A stretch of DNA of 64,000 bases, from positions 496,001-560,000 of the forward strand of contig NZ_JAUSUM010000002.1 of NCBI RefSeq assembly GCF_030813635.1, written 5' to 3'. This document shows, piece by piece, positions 8,300 through 19,446 of this stretch; the first letter of the stretch is position 1; the number at the start of each line of letters is the position of its first letter. The stretch is from Salibacterium salarium. GTDB lineage: Bacteria > Bacillota > Bacilli > Bacillales > Marinococcaceae. The position numbers and the translations under genes were made by a program. The notes below the pieces were generated by a model, which was not told where the DNA came from, made no database searches, and saw nothing but the letters and a program-made list of their open reading frames with translations.

Positions 8300-9832
8300 T
8301 TGAATACAATCCAGTCCGTAATTGAGCTTTTCCAAAGCCGTCAATCCATGTTTTGGACATTGGTATGGGAACATATACATATGTCCCTGCTTGCTTTATT
8401 ATGTGCCGTATTTATTGCGATCCCCCTTGGCATTTATTTATCAAGAAAAACAAAAATCGCAGAACCTATTATTGGGATTGCTGCTGTTCTGCAGACAATT
8501 CCTAGTTTAGCTCTACTTGGGTTTATGATTTTATTATTGAATAAAATAGGCACTTTACCTGCTGTAGTCGCCTTGGCTGTCTATGCCTTACTGCCTGTAT
8601 TAAGAAACACATATACTGGTATTAAAGAAGTGGATCCAGCCATCATTGAAGCTGCCACAGGTATGGGAATGTCCTCTTTTCGACGTCTTCGAAAAATCGA
8701 ATTGCCAATGGCGATGCCAATCATTATGGCAGGTATTCGTACTTCTATGGTACTGATTGTTGGAACAGCTACGTTGGCTGCTCTAATAAGTGCCGGCGGA
8801 CTCGGTGACTTTATTATGACAGGAATAGACCGCGCAGATAATGCTTACATATTGTTAGGTGCGATTCCTGCTGCCTTATTGGCATTATGTTTTGATATCA
8901 TACTACGAATCGTAGAGAAAACGTCTCAAGGAAAATCCTTGTTTCCTATTGGAGCCGTTCTCACCGCATCTTTTTTGGTGGTGGCAGCACCATTAATATC
9001 ATTTGACCAAGAATCCGATATAATTATCGGAGGTAAACTAGGGGCTGAACCCGAAATTATTGCTAATATGTATAAATATCTCATTGAAGACGAAACAGAC
9101 CTTCAAGTATCCGTCGAATCCGGTTTCGGAAGTACAGATGCTGCATTTAACGCTTTGTCCGTTGATGAAATTGATATCTATCCTGAATTTACAGGAACAG
9201 CAATGTCAGCATTATTAGAAAAAACACCTGAATCAGGAAGTACAGAAACAGAAGTGTATACCCAAGCAAGACAAGGTATGGCCAATGAGTACAATATGGC
9301 ATATTTAGAACCAATGAAGTTTAATAATACATATGCGATAGCGATGAGAGAGCAGCATGCTCAAGAATTGGGTATTCAAACCATATCAGATATGGAACCC
9401 TATACTGACGAATTGACGGCAGGATTCACATTTGAATTTGCTGATCGAGAAGATGGTTATCCAGGAATTCAAGATGTGTATGGATTTAGTTTTGAAACCG
9501 TTGAAACAATGGACGCTGGTCTTCGTACAAGAGCCGTCGAGACGGGAGAAGTAGACTTCATTGATGCCTATTTCACTGATGCTGATATGGTTGAGTACAA
9601 CTTAAGAGTATTAGAAGATGATAAAAATTTATTCCCTCCATACCAAGGAGCGCCTTTGATGAAACAAAAAACATTAGACAAACACCCGCGTCTAGAAAAT
9701 ATATTGAATCAACTATCCGGGAAAATAACCAATGAAGATATGCAACAAATGAACTACATGGTTGATTACAATGATACTGATCCTTCAATCGTAGCAAGAG
9801 ACTACTTGACGGAAAACGGGTTTTTTGAATAA
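8300..9832 (+). CDS. opuFB: Fused permease and substrate-binding protein of compatible-solute ABC importer (OpuFB type)
   Basis: The 510-residue protein combines an N-terminal OpuBB-like permease (five or six membrane segments to about residue 210, with EAATGMGMSSFRRLRKIELP as the coupling loop) with a C-terminal betaine/choline-type binding domain (from about 235) tethered to the outer membrane face. The binding domain keeps IYPEFTGTA and DAYFTD motifs; no Trp is visible in it, so the aromatic cage is probably made of Tyr. Fused two-component importers of this layout were described as OpuF in Bacillus. Substrate (betaine, carnitine, proline betaine) cannot be fixed. TTG start with AAGGGGGAG. 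Confidence 0.9.
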   Translation: MNTIQSVIELFQSRQSMFWTLVWEHIHMSLLALLCAVFIAIPLGIYLSRKTKIAEPIIGIAAVLQTIPSLALLGFMILLLNKIGTLPAVVALAVYALLPVLRNTYTGIKEVDPAIIEAATGMGMSSFRRLRKIELPMAMPIIMAGIRTSMVLIVGTATLAALISAGGLGDFIMTGIDRADNAYILLGAIPAALLALCFDIILRIVEKTSQGKSLFPIGAVLTASFLVVAAPLISFDQESDIIIGGKLGAEPEIIANMYKYLIEDETDLQVSVESGFGSTDAAFNALSVDEIDIYPEFTGTAMSALLEKTPESGSTETEVYTQARQGMANEYNMAYLEPMKFNNTYAIAMREQHAQELGIQTISDMEPYTDELTAGFTFEFADREDGYPGIQDVYGFSFETVETMDAGLRTRAVETGEVDFIDAYFTDADMVEYNLRVLEDDKNLFPPYQGAPLMKQKTLDKHPRLENILNQLSGKITNEDMQQMNYMVDYNDTDPSIVARDYLTENGFFE

Positions 9833-9856
9833 CCTGTATAAAAGGAGATGGTATAA

Positions 9857-10279
9857 ATGAGTCAAATCACAAATCCAAATCAAGAGAAAATTGCAGAAAT
9901 ACTAAAAGCAAGTAAAACAATTGCTGTCGTCGGGCTTTCTGATAACCCATCACGAACGTCTTACCAGGTGAGCAAGGTGATGCAACAGTCAGGATATTCG
10001 ATTATTCCAGTGAATCCTAACGTGTCGGAAGTACTTGGAATAAATGCAGTGCCATCTCTAAAAGATATAGAAACTCCTGTTGATATTGTTGATGTATTCC
10101 GACGGAGTGAACACCTTCCTGCAATAGCGAAGGAGGCCGCTGACATGGACATCACCCCCAATGTGTTTTGGACTCAATTAGGTCTTGAAAATGAAGAAGC
10201 CTTTCGCATAGCGGAAAATGAAGGTATGATTGTGATTATGAATAAATGTATTAAAGTAGAACATTCAATGATAAAATAA
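9857..10279 (+). CDS. yneT: CoA-binding domain protein (YneT)
   Basis: The 140-residue protein is a single Rossmann-like CoA-binding domain: IAVVGLSDNPSRTSYQVSKVMQ, IIPVNPN, VDIVDVFRRSEHLPAIA and a late GMIVIMNKCIKVEH with the family Cys. The domain is shared with the N-terminal half of acyl-CoA synthetases (ADP-forming) but stands alone here and probably binds CoA without catalysis. It lies upstream of parE-parC, as in B. subtilis. AAGGAGATGG site before ATG. Confidence 0.9.
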   Translation: MSQITNPNQEKIAEILKASKTIAVVGLSDNPSRTSYQVSKVMQQSGYSIIPVNPNVSEVLGINAVPSLKDIETPVDIVDVFRRSEHLPAIAKEAADMDITPNVFWTQLGLENEEAFRIAENEGMIVIMNKCIKVEHSMIK

Positions 10280-10288
10280 ATGTTCGTC

Positions 10289-12378
<2,090 letters not shown>

Positions 12379-12380
12379 GC

Positions 12381-14840
12381 GTGACCGAAGCTGAAAAACA
12401 TTTAGATTTACCTTTAGAAGATGTACTGGGCGATCGTTTTGGTCGCTACAGTAAATATATTATTCAGGAAAGAGCGCTGCCTGATGCAAGAGATGGGCTG
12501 AAACCGGTACAGCGTCGTATTTTATATGCGATGCTGCAAGATGGAAATACGGCCGATAAGCCATTTCGTAAAGCGGCTAAAACGGTCGGAAATGTCATTG
12601 GTAATTACCATCCTCACGGGGATTCGTCCGTTTATGAAGCAATGGTGCGAATGAGTCAGGACTGGAAAGGAAGAAATTTACTCGTTGAAATGCATGGTAA
12701 TAATGGTTCTATTGACGGTGACCCACCAGCTGCTATGCGTTACACCGAAGCAAGACTTTCTTCTGTTTCAGCTGAAATGTTAAGAGACATTGAGAAAAAT
12801 ACAGTGGAACATATTCCTAACTTTGATGATTCGATTGAAGAACCAGTTGTACTTCCGGCAATGTACCCCAATCTGCTCGTGAACGGTTCCATGGGAATAT
12901 CATCAGGGTATGCAACAGATATCCCTCCGCATCAATTAGGAGAGGTAATCGATGCAGCATTGATGGAAATAGATAAACCTAACTGTACAGTTGAAGAATT
13001 AATGACAGTTTTAAAAGGGCCTGATTTCCCAACTGGTGGAATTATTCAAGGAACAGATGGCATCAAAAAAGCGTATGAGACAGGAAAAGGAAAAGTCGTT
13101 GTCCGATCCAAAACCGAAATTGAAACACTACGCGGGGGCAGAAAACAAATTGTAATCTCGGAAATACCTTATGAAGTGGTGAAATCCAACTTAGTTAAAA
13201 GAATGGATGAAATCCGATTCGACAAGAAAATCGATGGGATTGCAGAAGTCCGTGATGACACAGATAGAACGGGCCTCCGCATTGTCGTAGAGTTGAAAAA
13301 AGAAGCAGACCCGACTGGTGTACTCCATTATTTGTATAAAAACACGGATCTTCAAGTTTCTTATAACTTTAATATGGTTGCCATTCATAACAAAACGCCG
13401 CAATTGCTCGGTTTAAAGCAGTTGTTACAAGCATATATTGCTCATCAACGCGAAGTAGTTACAAATCGGTCACGCTTTGAACTTGATAAAGCAGAAAAGC
13501 GTCAACACATCGTGGAAGGTTTGAAGAAAGCCATTTCCATACTTGATCAAGTCATTGAAACAATACGAAATTCGAACGATAAAAAAGACGCTAAACATAA
13601 TATAATGGAGTCGTTTGAATTTACAGAAGAACAAGCAGAAGCAATTGTCACATTGCAGCTTTACCGATTAACGAACACTGATATCACTACTTTAGAAAAA
13701 GAAGCGGAAGAATTGGCAAAAAACATAAAGAAATTAAAAGACATTTTAGCAAGTGAAGAAAAACTTCTCCGTGTTATAAAGGATCAATTAACCTACGTAA
13801 AGAAAACGTATAACGATAATCGATTAACAACAGTAGAGGAAGAGATTGAAGAATTAAAGATTGATCTTGAAGTAATGGTCCCTTCAGAAAATGTTATTGT
13901 AACAGCAACGAAAGAAGGATACGTAAAACGAACTAGTACACGTTCTTATTCTGCTTCTAACGAAGATCCACCGGGAATGAAAGAAACGGATGATTTGTTG
14001 TTTTTCGATGAATTGAATACGACGGACACTTTGCTTTTATTTACTAAAAAAGGACAGTATCTGTATATGCCTGTGCATGAACTATCAGAGATTCGTTGGA
14101 AAGATAACGGACAGCATATAGGTAACATTGTCCAATTAGATTCAGATGACAGTTTAATAAAAGCTATTCCAGTTTCTGCATTTAGTGAAGATCAGTACTT
14201 AATCTTTTTTACAAAACAAGGTATGGTAAAGAAGACAGCCTTATCTGCCTACAAAGCACAACGCTATTCCAGGGCATTAGTAGCTGTTAAAGTAAAAGAA
14301 GAAGATGTTGTTGTAAATGTCGAATTGACAAACGGGGAACTTGATGTATTCCTTGCAACAAATCACGGATATGGATTACGTTTTTCTGAAGAAGAAGTTG
14401 CTCCAATAGGGCAAAGAGCAGCAGGGGTAAAAGGCATAAACTTAAAAGATGGAGACTTTGTTATAAATGGATTTGTAGTTCATCCTACTCAACTTCCCAA
14501 TGTAGCAGTCGTTACTCATAGAGGATCCGTAAAAAAAATGTCTCTTAATGAATTTGAACGTAGTTCTCGTGCGAAACGAGGGCTTGTATTACTCCGTGAA
14601 TTGAAAAAAAATCCACACCTTGTAGCAGGCCTTGAAAAATTAACCGATGAGTCTAATATTTTTAGGATTCAGACAGAGGGTGGAGAAGTAGAAACAGAAG
14701 ATATCGGAAGTTTGAGAAAGAGTGATCGATATAGTAATGGTTCATTCCTTGTTGACACACAGGAAAAAGGCACCGTAACAAGTATGTGGCCAGCAATCGA
14801 CTATGAATCGCTAAACAAGAAAAATGAAAACAATGATTAA
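12381..14840 (+). CDS. parC: DNA topoisomerase IV subunit A
   Basis: The 819-residue breakage-reunion subunit has the catalytic tyrosine at Y121 in [11 protein letters not shown]. The quinolone-determining region reads [14 protein letters not shown], with the sensitive-type Ser (S82) and Glu (E86), so no target mutation is seen there. The C-terminal beta-pinwheel domain is present from about residue 490. Start is GTG 12381, two bases after parE, with GGAGGAGG inside the parE end. ParE and ParC form a heterotetramer. Confidence 0.97.
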   Translation: MTEAEKHLDLPLEDVLGDRFGRYSKYIIQERALPDARDGLKPVQRRILYAMLQDGNTADKPFRKAAKTVGNVIGNYHPHGDSSVYEAMVRMSQDWKGRNLLVEMHGNNGSIDGDPPAAMRYTEARLSSVSAEMLRDIEKNTVEHIPNFDDSIEEPVVLPAMYPNLLVNGSMGISSGYATDIPPHQLGEVIDAALMEIDKPNCTVEELMTVLKGPDFPTGGIIQGTDGIKKAYETGKGKVVVRSKTEIETLRGGRKQIVISEIPYEVVKSNLVKRMDEIRFDKKIDGIAEVRDDTDRTGLRIVVELKKEADPTGVLHYLYKNTDLQVSYNFNMVAIHNKTPQLLGLKQLLQAYIAHQREVVTNRSRFELDKAEKRQHIVEGLKKAISILDQVIETIRNSNDKKDAKHNIMESFEFTEEQAEAIVTLQLYRLTNTDITTLEKEAEELAKNIKKLKDILASEEKLLRVIKDQLTYVKKTYNDNRLTTVEEEIEELKIDLEVMVPSENVIVTATKEGYVKRTSTRSYSASNEDPPGMKETDDLLFFDELNTTDTLLLFTKKGQYLYMPVHELSEIRWKDNGQHIGNIVQLDSDDSLIKAIPVSAFSEDQYLIFFTKQGMVKKTALSAYKAQRYSRALVAVKVKEEDVVVNVELTNGELDVFLATNHGYGLRFSEEEVAPIGQRAAGVKGINLKDGDFVINGFVVHPTQLPNVAVVTHRGSVKKMSLNEFERSSRAKRGLVLLRELKKNPHLVAGLEKLTDESNIFRIQTEGGEVETEDIGSLRKSDRYSNGSFLVDTQEKGTVTSMWPAIDYESLNKKNENND

Positions 14841-14893
14841 TTCACGATAATATAATTATGTAAACTAAAGATAGAGTTGAAAGGTAGAACAAC

Positions 14894-15391
14894 ATGAATG
14901 CAGGCACACACGTTATAGGAGCAATCGCAGCAGGAGCAGGAATATATTCATTATATGCCTTGCCTTTTTCACTCACTAGTCTAGAAGGAGCCGTGTATAC
15001 CGGAAGCATTATCATGGGCGGCCTCCTTCCAGATATTTGCCAACCTTTTTCTTGGATAGGAAGAAGAATTAAACCGATTTCTAAACTGATAAATAAGGTA
15101 TTTGGCCATCGCACTATCACACACAGCATACTTTTTGTTTTATTTCTTTATCTCATTACAGGATCTCTGCAAAATAAATGGGGCGAAGCGGCACACTTTG
15201 GTATAACTATAGGGGCAGGCAGTCATCTATTACTCGATATGCTTACACCACGTGGTATTTCCTTATTGTATCCTGTGAAATATAAAATGAAATTTCCTGT
15301 AACAACAAAAACAGGTTCCTTTACAGGGGAAGGACTAATATCTACGATTATGTTACTATGGATCGTTTATTTTAGTGTGCACTACTTTTAA
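14894..15391 (+). CDS. DUF457/YdjM-type membrane-bound metal-dependent hydrolase
   Basis: The 165-residue membrane protein has about four hydrophobic segments. The family motifs are visible: an N-terminal THVIGAIAAG, LLPDICQP, GHRTITHS and SHLLLDMLTPRGI, whose His and Asp residues are proposed to bind metal. The group is annotated as inner-membrane, metal-dependent hydrolase-like; substrate is unknown. It follows parC by 53 bases and has its own GAAAGGTAG site. Confidence 0.88.
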   Translation: MNAGTHVIGAIAAGAGIYSLYALPFSLTSLEGAVYTGSIIMGGLLPDICQPFSWIGRRIKPISKLINKVFGHRTITHSILFVLFLYLITGSLQNKWGEAAHFGITIGAGSHLLLDMLTPRGISLLYPVKYKMKFPVTTKTGSFTGEGLISTIMLLWIVYFSVHYF

Positions 15392-15524
15392 GTCCGTTTT
15401 CAAAAAGCAGGAAAAAGCGCAAAGACGTAAGCTAACGAAGAAGTTCATAGCGATTTTCCTGAGCTTTTTGAACAACCTCTCAACAAAAATATTGATAATT
15501 AGTGATAAAAAGGAGAAGAACTTA

Positions 15525-15815
15525 TTGATTATTATCCACGCACACATGAAAGTAAAAACTGACGTTCATCACACGTTTTTGGAAAGAACGAAGGAATTAG
15601 TAAAACAATCTCAATTAGAAGAAGGAAACATAAGTTATAAATTGTACCAAGACACTGATCATCCGAATACTTTTGTTATGATAGAAGAATGGAAGGACCA
15701 ACACGCGGTTGATCACCATTTCGAGTCATCTCATTTCAAGGAATTTGGTAAAATCACAGAAGAGCTTTTGCAAGAACCGCCGCATGTTGTTAAATATTCT
15801 GCAACCTCGCAATAA
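15525..15815 (+). CDS. Antibiotic biosynthesis monooxygenase (ABM)-fold protein
   Basis: The 96-residue product has the dimeric alpha-beta ABM/YgiN fold: IIIHAHMKVKTDVHHTFLER, GNISYKLYQDTDHPNTFVMIEEWKD and HHFESSHFKEF. Members include quinol monooxygenases and heme-degrading proteins; no specific substrate can be named. TTG 15525 is chosen since AAAAAGGAG lies eight bases before it; the 50 codons upstream are Lys-rich and unlike the family. A weak terminator follows. Confidence 0.82.
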   Translation: MIIIHAHMKVKTDVHHTFLERTKELVKQSQLEEGNISYKLYQDTDHPNTFVMIEEWKDQHAVDHHFESSHFKEFGKITEELLQEPPHVVKYSATSQ

Positions 15816-15832
15816 TCTTAGCGGGGTTTAAA
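15802..15832 (+). terminator. Possible terminator after ABM gene
   Basis: Stem AACCTCGC/GCGGGGTT (15803-15810, 15821-15828, one G-T pair) is followed by TTAAATTT. Confidence 0.5.
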
Positions 15833-15906
15833 TTTACTTTAAAATTTTTCTACGTCTCAAAACAACAAGTTTACTTAGGTTTTGATACACCAAACCTTCA
15901 TTTTCA

Positions 15907-15946
<40 letters not shown>

Positions 15947-15984
15947 TTAAAATAGCAATTAAAATAGCAAAGAATTTCTCTTCT

Positions 15985-16310
15985 TCATCCCCTCCTTGTC
16001 CGTTGAAGCAATTCATATTCCTCTAAACCTTTTAATATTGTCCGCCTTATCCGTGTTTTTGAGGAATAACTGACAAACGATAGAAATATAAGCCTTCGTT
16101 TTTTATTTGAAAACATCCCATGCCCACTGGTTGATTTTCTACATAAGCAATTAATGCTTTCTCCTCTCTTTCTAGTGCTTCTGAAACAGATTGCACCGTT
16201 TCTTCTAAAGCACTAGAGGGAGATGGATCGTTCTTATATTCCATGAACGCCTTAATCATAAGTTCATGAATGACTGGTGCATCTGGCATGTCTTCTAGTT
16301 TCAGTCTCAT
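15985..16310 (-). pseudogene. Broken GNAT acetyltransferase
   Basis: From ATG 16310 the reading frame gives MRLKLEDMPDAPVIHELM and continues to LYFYRLSVIPQKHG, the beta-4/P-loop entry of a GNAT fold. A stop then falls where the acetyl-CoA binding GxG loop should continue. The expected next helix (ILKGLEEYELL) can be read in another frame further down, ending at 15985. So the gene carries a nonsense change plus a frameshift, and lacks a working CoA site. A truncated functional peptide is unlikely. It is the first of several damaged genes up to 21.4 kb. Confidence 0.75.
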
Positions 16311-16368
16311 TTTAATCTTCCCACCTTGCTGAAAAAACTGCCCTATCCTTCTATTACACAAAGTAGCT

Positions 16369-16891
16369 TTATATATAGTTAATCAAGTCACTCACATTTT
16401 TGAGTTTTGTTATATTTGGATGGGTAGTATCTATTCCTATACCAAATCCTCTCATGTTCATATTTACTGCTAAATTTACGTCGGCTTTAGAATCACCAAC
16501 CATGAACGATTCATTAATATTAATCTCAGGATATTTTTGCACCGCCTCTTTAATCATCCCTGATTGAGGCTTCATACAGTTGCATCTTTCATCTCTTCCA
16601 TGAGGACAGTAAAATATATCGAGGATTTGTATGCCTTGATTCGTTAGTTCACTAAGCATTTTTTTACTTATCTTTTGATTTACTTATCTTTTGATACTGT
16701 TGCAAAGATATAAATCCTTCATTTATAAGGTATTGATTTGTAACGATTATAATTTCATATCCTCTCTGTTGTACCTCCCTTAATGTCCAAACAGAGTTTC
16801 GAAGAAATACAGGTCTGTCAACCAATGTCCATTTTCTATCGGCGTAATCTTTAATAATCGTGCCATCCCTGTCAAAAAAAGCAGCTTTCAC
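16369..16891 (-). pseudogene. HAD-family phosphatase (HisB/GmhB type) frameshifted by a 16-bp duplication
   Basis: The first frame (16891 down to 16664) has MKAAFFDRDGTIIKDYADRK (DxD nucleophile) and VTNQ; the second (16659 down to 16369) has YCPHGRDERCNCMKP, a GmhB-type Cys/His loop, and FMVGDSKADVNLA. The halves are separated by two perfect tandem copies of a 16-base unit. Removing one copy joins them in frame (YQKISKKMLSEL) into a 168-residue protein of normal family length with all HAD motifs. The gene is therefore recently inactivated, or able to switch by slippage. The family dephosphorylates heptose or histidinol phosphates; substrate unknown. Confidence 0.85.
16663..16694. repeat. 16-bp perfect tandem duplication inside HAD gene
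   Basis: TTTACTTATCTTTTGA occurs at 16663-16678 and again at 16679-16694. Sixteen is not a multiple of three, so it shifts the reading frame of the HAD phosphatase. Confidence 0.95.
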
Positions 16892-17100
16892 CTATTTCTC
16901 CCCCGTTCTCGTAATTGGTATAGGAGTCTTCCTTGTAAAAACCATTTTTTATAATAAACGATTATTAACATTTCATTATATTATTCTAAATTTACTTGGT
17001 AAAACCTGCTATAACGTAAAACTAATCCATAAAAAAGGACTAGTCTTGTTACAGATTAGTGCCCTTTAGTTGAATAAAACTTCTGTAATTATCCCTTATT
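16892..17100. other. Intergenic region without recognised gene
   Basis: AT-rich, with no open frame on either strand that has a ribosome binding site. It would contain the promoter of the HAD gene. Confidence 0.5.
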
Positions 17101-17140
17101 TTAAAAAAATTGGCTTATCAAAGTTCGATAAGCCAATTCC
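17101..17140 (-). terminator. Terminator of DinB-family gene
   Basis: A 12-base perfect stem AATTGGCTTATC/GATAAGCCAATT (17108-17119, 17127-17138) is followed on the minus strand by TTTTTTT. Confidence 0.88.
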
Positions 17141-17153
17141 ATACATAATTGTA

Positions 17154-17663
17154 TTACTTTGATAATGCAATTTTTATATGGGCTAAGTGGTGCTCTTCGT
17201 GCCAAGCTAACTTTGCAACTTTTGTTGCAACTGTTATTTTACCGTTTTTCTGGTGATTGAAAACTCGATTTAATTGCTCTTCAGTTAAACTATTTCCTAA
17301 AGATACGATGCGCTCATTTATACCTTCTAGCATTTTAATAGAACTTTCTATAGGAAGCTTTGTATCCGGTTGAATAGCCCACTTATCTTGATCAAAATCT
17401 GGTACTGTTGGATTCTCATCTGTTAAAGCCAGCTTTAAACGTTGATACATGTTCAACTGAGAATCTGCAATGTGATGAACAAGTTGACGAACTGTCCAGC
17501 TACCGTCACGATATGTTCTGCTTAATTCCTCATCACTTAATGAGTCAACAGTTTCTCTTAATCGAATCGTGTAAGTTTCGATTTCCTTTAGCCATTCTTG
17601 AATATTTTCTAATGTTACTTTTTTAGGAACTTGTAATTTCCCAATTGGATATCTTACATCCAT
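17154..17663 (-). CDS. DinB/YfiT-family bacillithiol S-transferase-like protein
   Basis: The 169-residue protein has the DinB four-helix fold with the three-histidine metal site of YfiT/BstA: RQLVHHIADSQLN and WHEEHHLAHI. N-terminal DVRYPIGKLQVPKKVT and FDQDKWA are typical of the YfiT group, annotated as metal-dependent hydrolases, with BstA acting as a bacillithiol transferase on electrophiles. That fits with fosB 0.8 kb away, another bacillithiol-dependent enzyme. ATG 17663 follows AAAGGGGG; the in-frame TTG two codons earlier is too close. It seems intact among decayed neighbours. Confidence 0.85.
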   Translation of the reverse strand: MDVRYPIGKLQVPKKVTLENIQEWLKEIETYTIRLRETVDSLSDEELSRTYRDGSWTVRQLVHHIADSQLNMYQRLKLALTDENPTVPDFDQDKWAIQPDTKLPIESSIKMLEGINERIVSLGNSLTEEQLNRVFNHQKNGKITVATKVAKLAWHEEHHLAHIKIALSK

Positions 17664-17805
17664 TTTCAATCCCCCTTTTCCTGTTCGTTATTTTTTTACT
17701 TATTTATTATTACATAAATTATTTCATAATTCTCTTTATATTTTAACATAAATATCTAATTCCATTATTAAGTGTATTCAAGAAAATGCCCTATAAATCA
17801 ATAAA

Positions 17806-17836
17806 GAGCGCAATTCACTACTTCAGAATCGCGCCC
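17806..17836. repeat. Imperfect inverted repeat (GC-rich hairpin)
   Basis: GAGCGCAATTC (17806-17816) and GAATCGCGCCC (17826-17836) pair at 9 of 11 positions around a nine-base loop. A similar GC-rich block with CGATT/GCGCCCGATTGCGG lies near 18260-18310. They could be degenerate copies of an interspersed palindrome, or a terminator for the small ORF at 17860. Confidence 0.5.
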
Positions 17837-17859
17837 AATTCAGTAGAAAACTTATTATT

Positions 17860-18066
17860 TCAAGCAAAAGGCCTTTTATACATATTTATAGGTATTAATA
17901 TTAATTTCAAATGATGTTTACGAATTATTTCAGCATATTGATATAACTCGCGTTTTTCCAACACCTCAACAAATTTAGGCCACGGAGGTACGTTGCTCAT
18001 ATATGGGGTGGGACCCAATGAGAGAGCACCCCCAGGACCTCTTATTTCTATTCCACATATCAACAC
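17860..18066 (-). CDS. Possible small or remnant ORF, unknown
   Basis: A 67-68 codon frame ends in a plausible amphipathic helix ([21 protein letters not shown]). AAGGAGGG is present just upstream but touches the GTG/TTG starts; its spacing fits better an ATG in another frame, which gives only 27 codons. This suggests a frameshifted remnant rather than a gene. No family recognised. Confidence 0.3.
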   Translation of the reverse strand: MLICGIEIRGPGGALSLGPTPYMSNVPPWPKFVEVLEKRELYQYAEIIRKHHLKLILIPINMYKRPFA

Positions 18067-18450
18067 CCTCCTTAAATAATTGAAAATAAAGAATGAGAAA
18101 ACATAAGAGAATTTATTTTCGTTAATTTCTTTTCAGATTATTCTATCACCTATTGTCTCAAAATCCTACGATAAAAAGAAATCCAAGAACAATGGAAAGT
18201 TGCTTGGTTTTGGTATCTACTTGAGTTTTTTGTAAGCCTCACTATTCAACAATATGGCTCGATTCAGAAGAACGCTCTCTTATTCGATTAGTGCGCCCGA
18301 TTGCGGATTCACGAAAGTTACTAAGCAGTCCCTTTAAATGTTAACAAACATATATATTTACGTTATCAATAACTAACCTGTTCGTTACTATAAGCTCCTG
18401 GAAATGAAAAGGCTGAGAATATCTCAACTCAATCGTGGTCGTACTCTCCT
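18067..18450. other. Intergenic region, no gene recognised
   Basis: Nearly 400 bases with no supported coding frame. It contains a GC-rich block (about 18255-18310) that partly resembles the palindrome at 17806-17836. Confidence 0.5.
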
Positions 18451-18861
18451 CTACCATTTATTAATATCCTGTTTGTAGTACTCCAACCTGTCTTGTAAGG
18501 TACCTGTATGAAATTCAAACTTGTGTCCGTCCGGATCCGTAAAGTAAATGGAATTCTTATCTTTTTCATCCCTTGGGCGACCTGGAAGTATGTTTACATT
18601 TAAGTCATACAGTTTTTTGGTAACTACTTCAAAATCCTTTTCATCTATAGAAAATGCTATATGAGTGTAAGAATCATTTTTCTCCTTGCGAGGAATACCT
18701 TCTTCCTTATTAAGGGCCAGCCACATCCCGTTTAACTCAAAATAAGCCGTATTTCTTCCCTTTACTAATAGTTTGGCGTTAAATACATTTTCATAGAATG
18801 AAATAGATTCTTCTAAATCGGAAACGGAAAATAAAAAATGATTTAACCCTTTTATGGTCAT
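18451..18861 (-). CDS. fosB: FosB-type metallothiol transferase (fosfomycin resistance)
   Basis: The 136-residue VOC-fold enzyme adds bacillithiol to fosfomycin and opens its epoxide. The metal ligands are all present: His8 ([11 protein letters not shown]), His67 (YTHIAFS) and Glu116 (HKFEFHTG). The family-typical [20 protein letters not shown] loop is intact, and length is right. ATG is preceded by AAGGAGGAG. It is flanked by gene remnants, and sequence blocks resembling it (GGTAACTACTTCAA) recur at 19257, hinting at past duplication. Intrinsic chromosomal copies are common in Bacillus. Confidence 0.93.
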   Translation of the reverse strand: MTIKGLNHFLFSVSDLEESISFYENVFNAKLLVKGRNTAYFELNGMWLALNKEEGIPRKEKNDSYTHIAFSIDEKDFEVVTKKLYDLNVNILPGRPRDEKDKNSIYFTDPDGHKFEFHTGTLQDRLEYYKQDINKW

Positions 18862-19446
18862 GTCACTCCTCCTTAATTATGAAATTTTTTGGTTAGTTTT
18901 CTACTCATTTCGATAAGAGTCTGTTTACTCGCTTCTTACTGCGTAGATATATTAGAACATAGAAGCGACATGGACGTGCAAATGTTCTATATCGAAATCT
19001 ACAACTACTACTCCTACTTTTCTGGTTGGAATAGTCTTATCTATTAGCTTGTTATCTTTCTGACGGTTCTCAGTAATTTATGTAAGCTTTTATCCACGCA
19101 TCTTCATAATTATGATAGTTGTGTAATGTGCCTTGCACGATTATTCAATAAACCCCCTAACTATGAAGAAGAAGATTATTTTCCCTGTGTAACAACATCT
19201 GATCTGTTTCTTTAAATCCAAGTGATTGATATAGTTCTTGCCTTGCCCTTGCGCGTGGTAACTACTTCAACAAAAAATTGGAAATACCTTCTTCTTTCAA
19301 TCATTATTTAAGGAGGTTCTGCGCACTAGAAACCTCCTAATACCGTTTAATATTTTTGGAATTTATCTTTGATATTCGTCAGTATTCTTTCTAAACATAT
19401 GGGGAGTGTCTCTAATGTAAATTTATTTAATAGTTCCCTTCTTCCA
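18862..19446. other. Intergenic region with decayed coding fragments
   Basis: No intact gene. On the minus strand one can read a short C-terminal-like fragment (LHNYHNYEDAWIKAYINY, about 19080-19140) and a GNAT C-terminus (see 19158-19259). The block 19257-19320 has GGTAACTACTTCAA and AAATACCTTCTTCTTT, which recur inside and near the 5' half of fosB, suggesting an old partial copy. Confidence 0.5.
19158..19259 (-). pseudogene. C-terminal remnant of a GNAT acetyltransferase
   Basis: The frame reads LPRARARQELYQSLGFKETD and then QMLLHRE before a stop at 19158-19160. A basic stretch followed by A-x-x-LYxSLGFK is the usual last helix and strand of GNAT enzymes. An in-frame stop precedes it and no N-terminal part is found, so it is a fragment. 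It joins at about 19257 to a piece resembling fosB. Confidence 0.6.

Noticed and set aside
16860-17069. 69-codon plus-strand frame
   Set aside because: No ribosome binding site and partial overlap with the HAD gene start.
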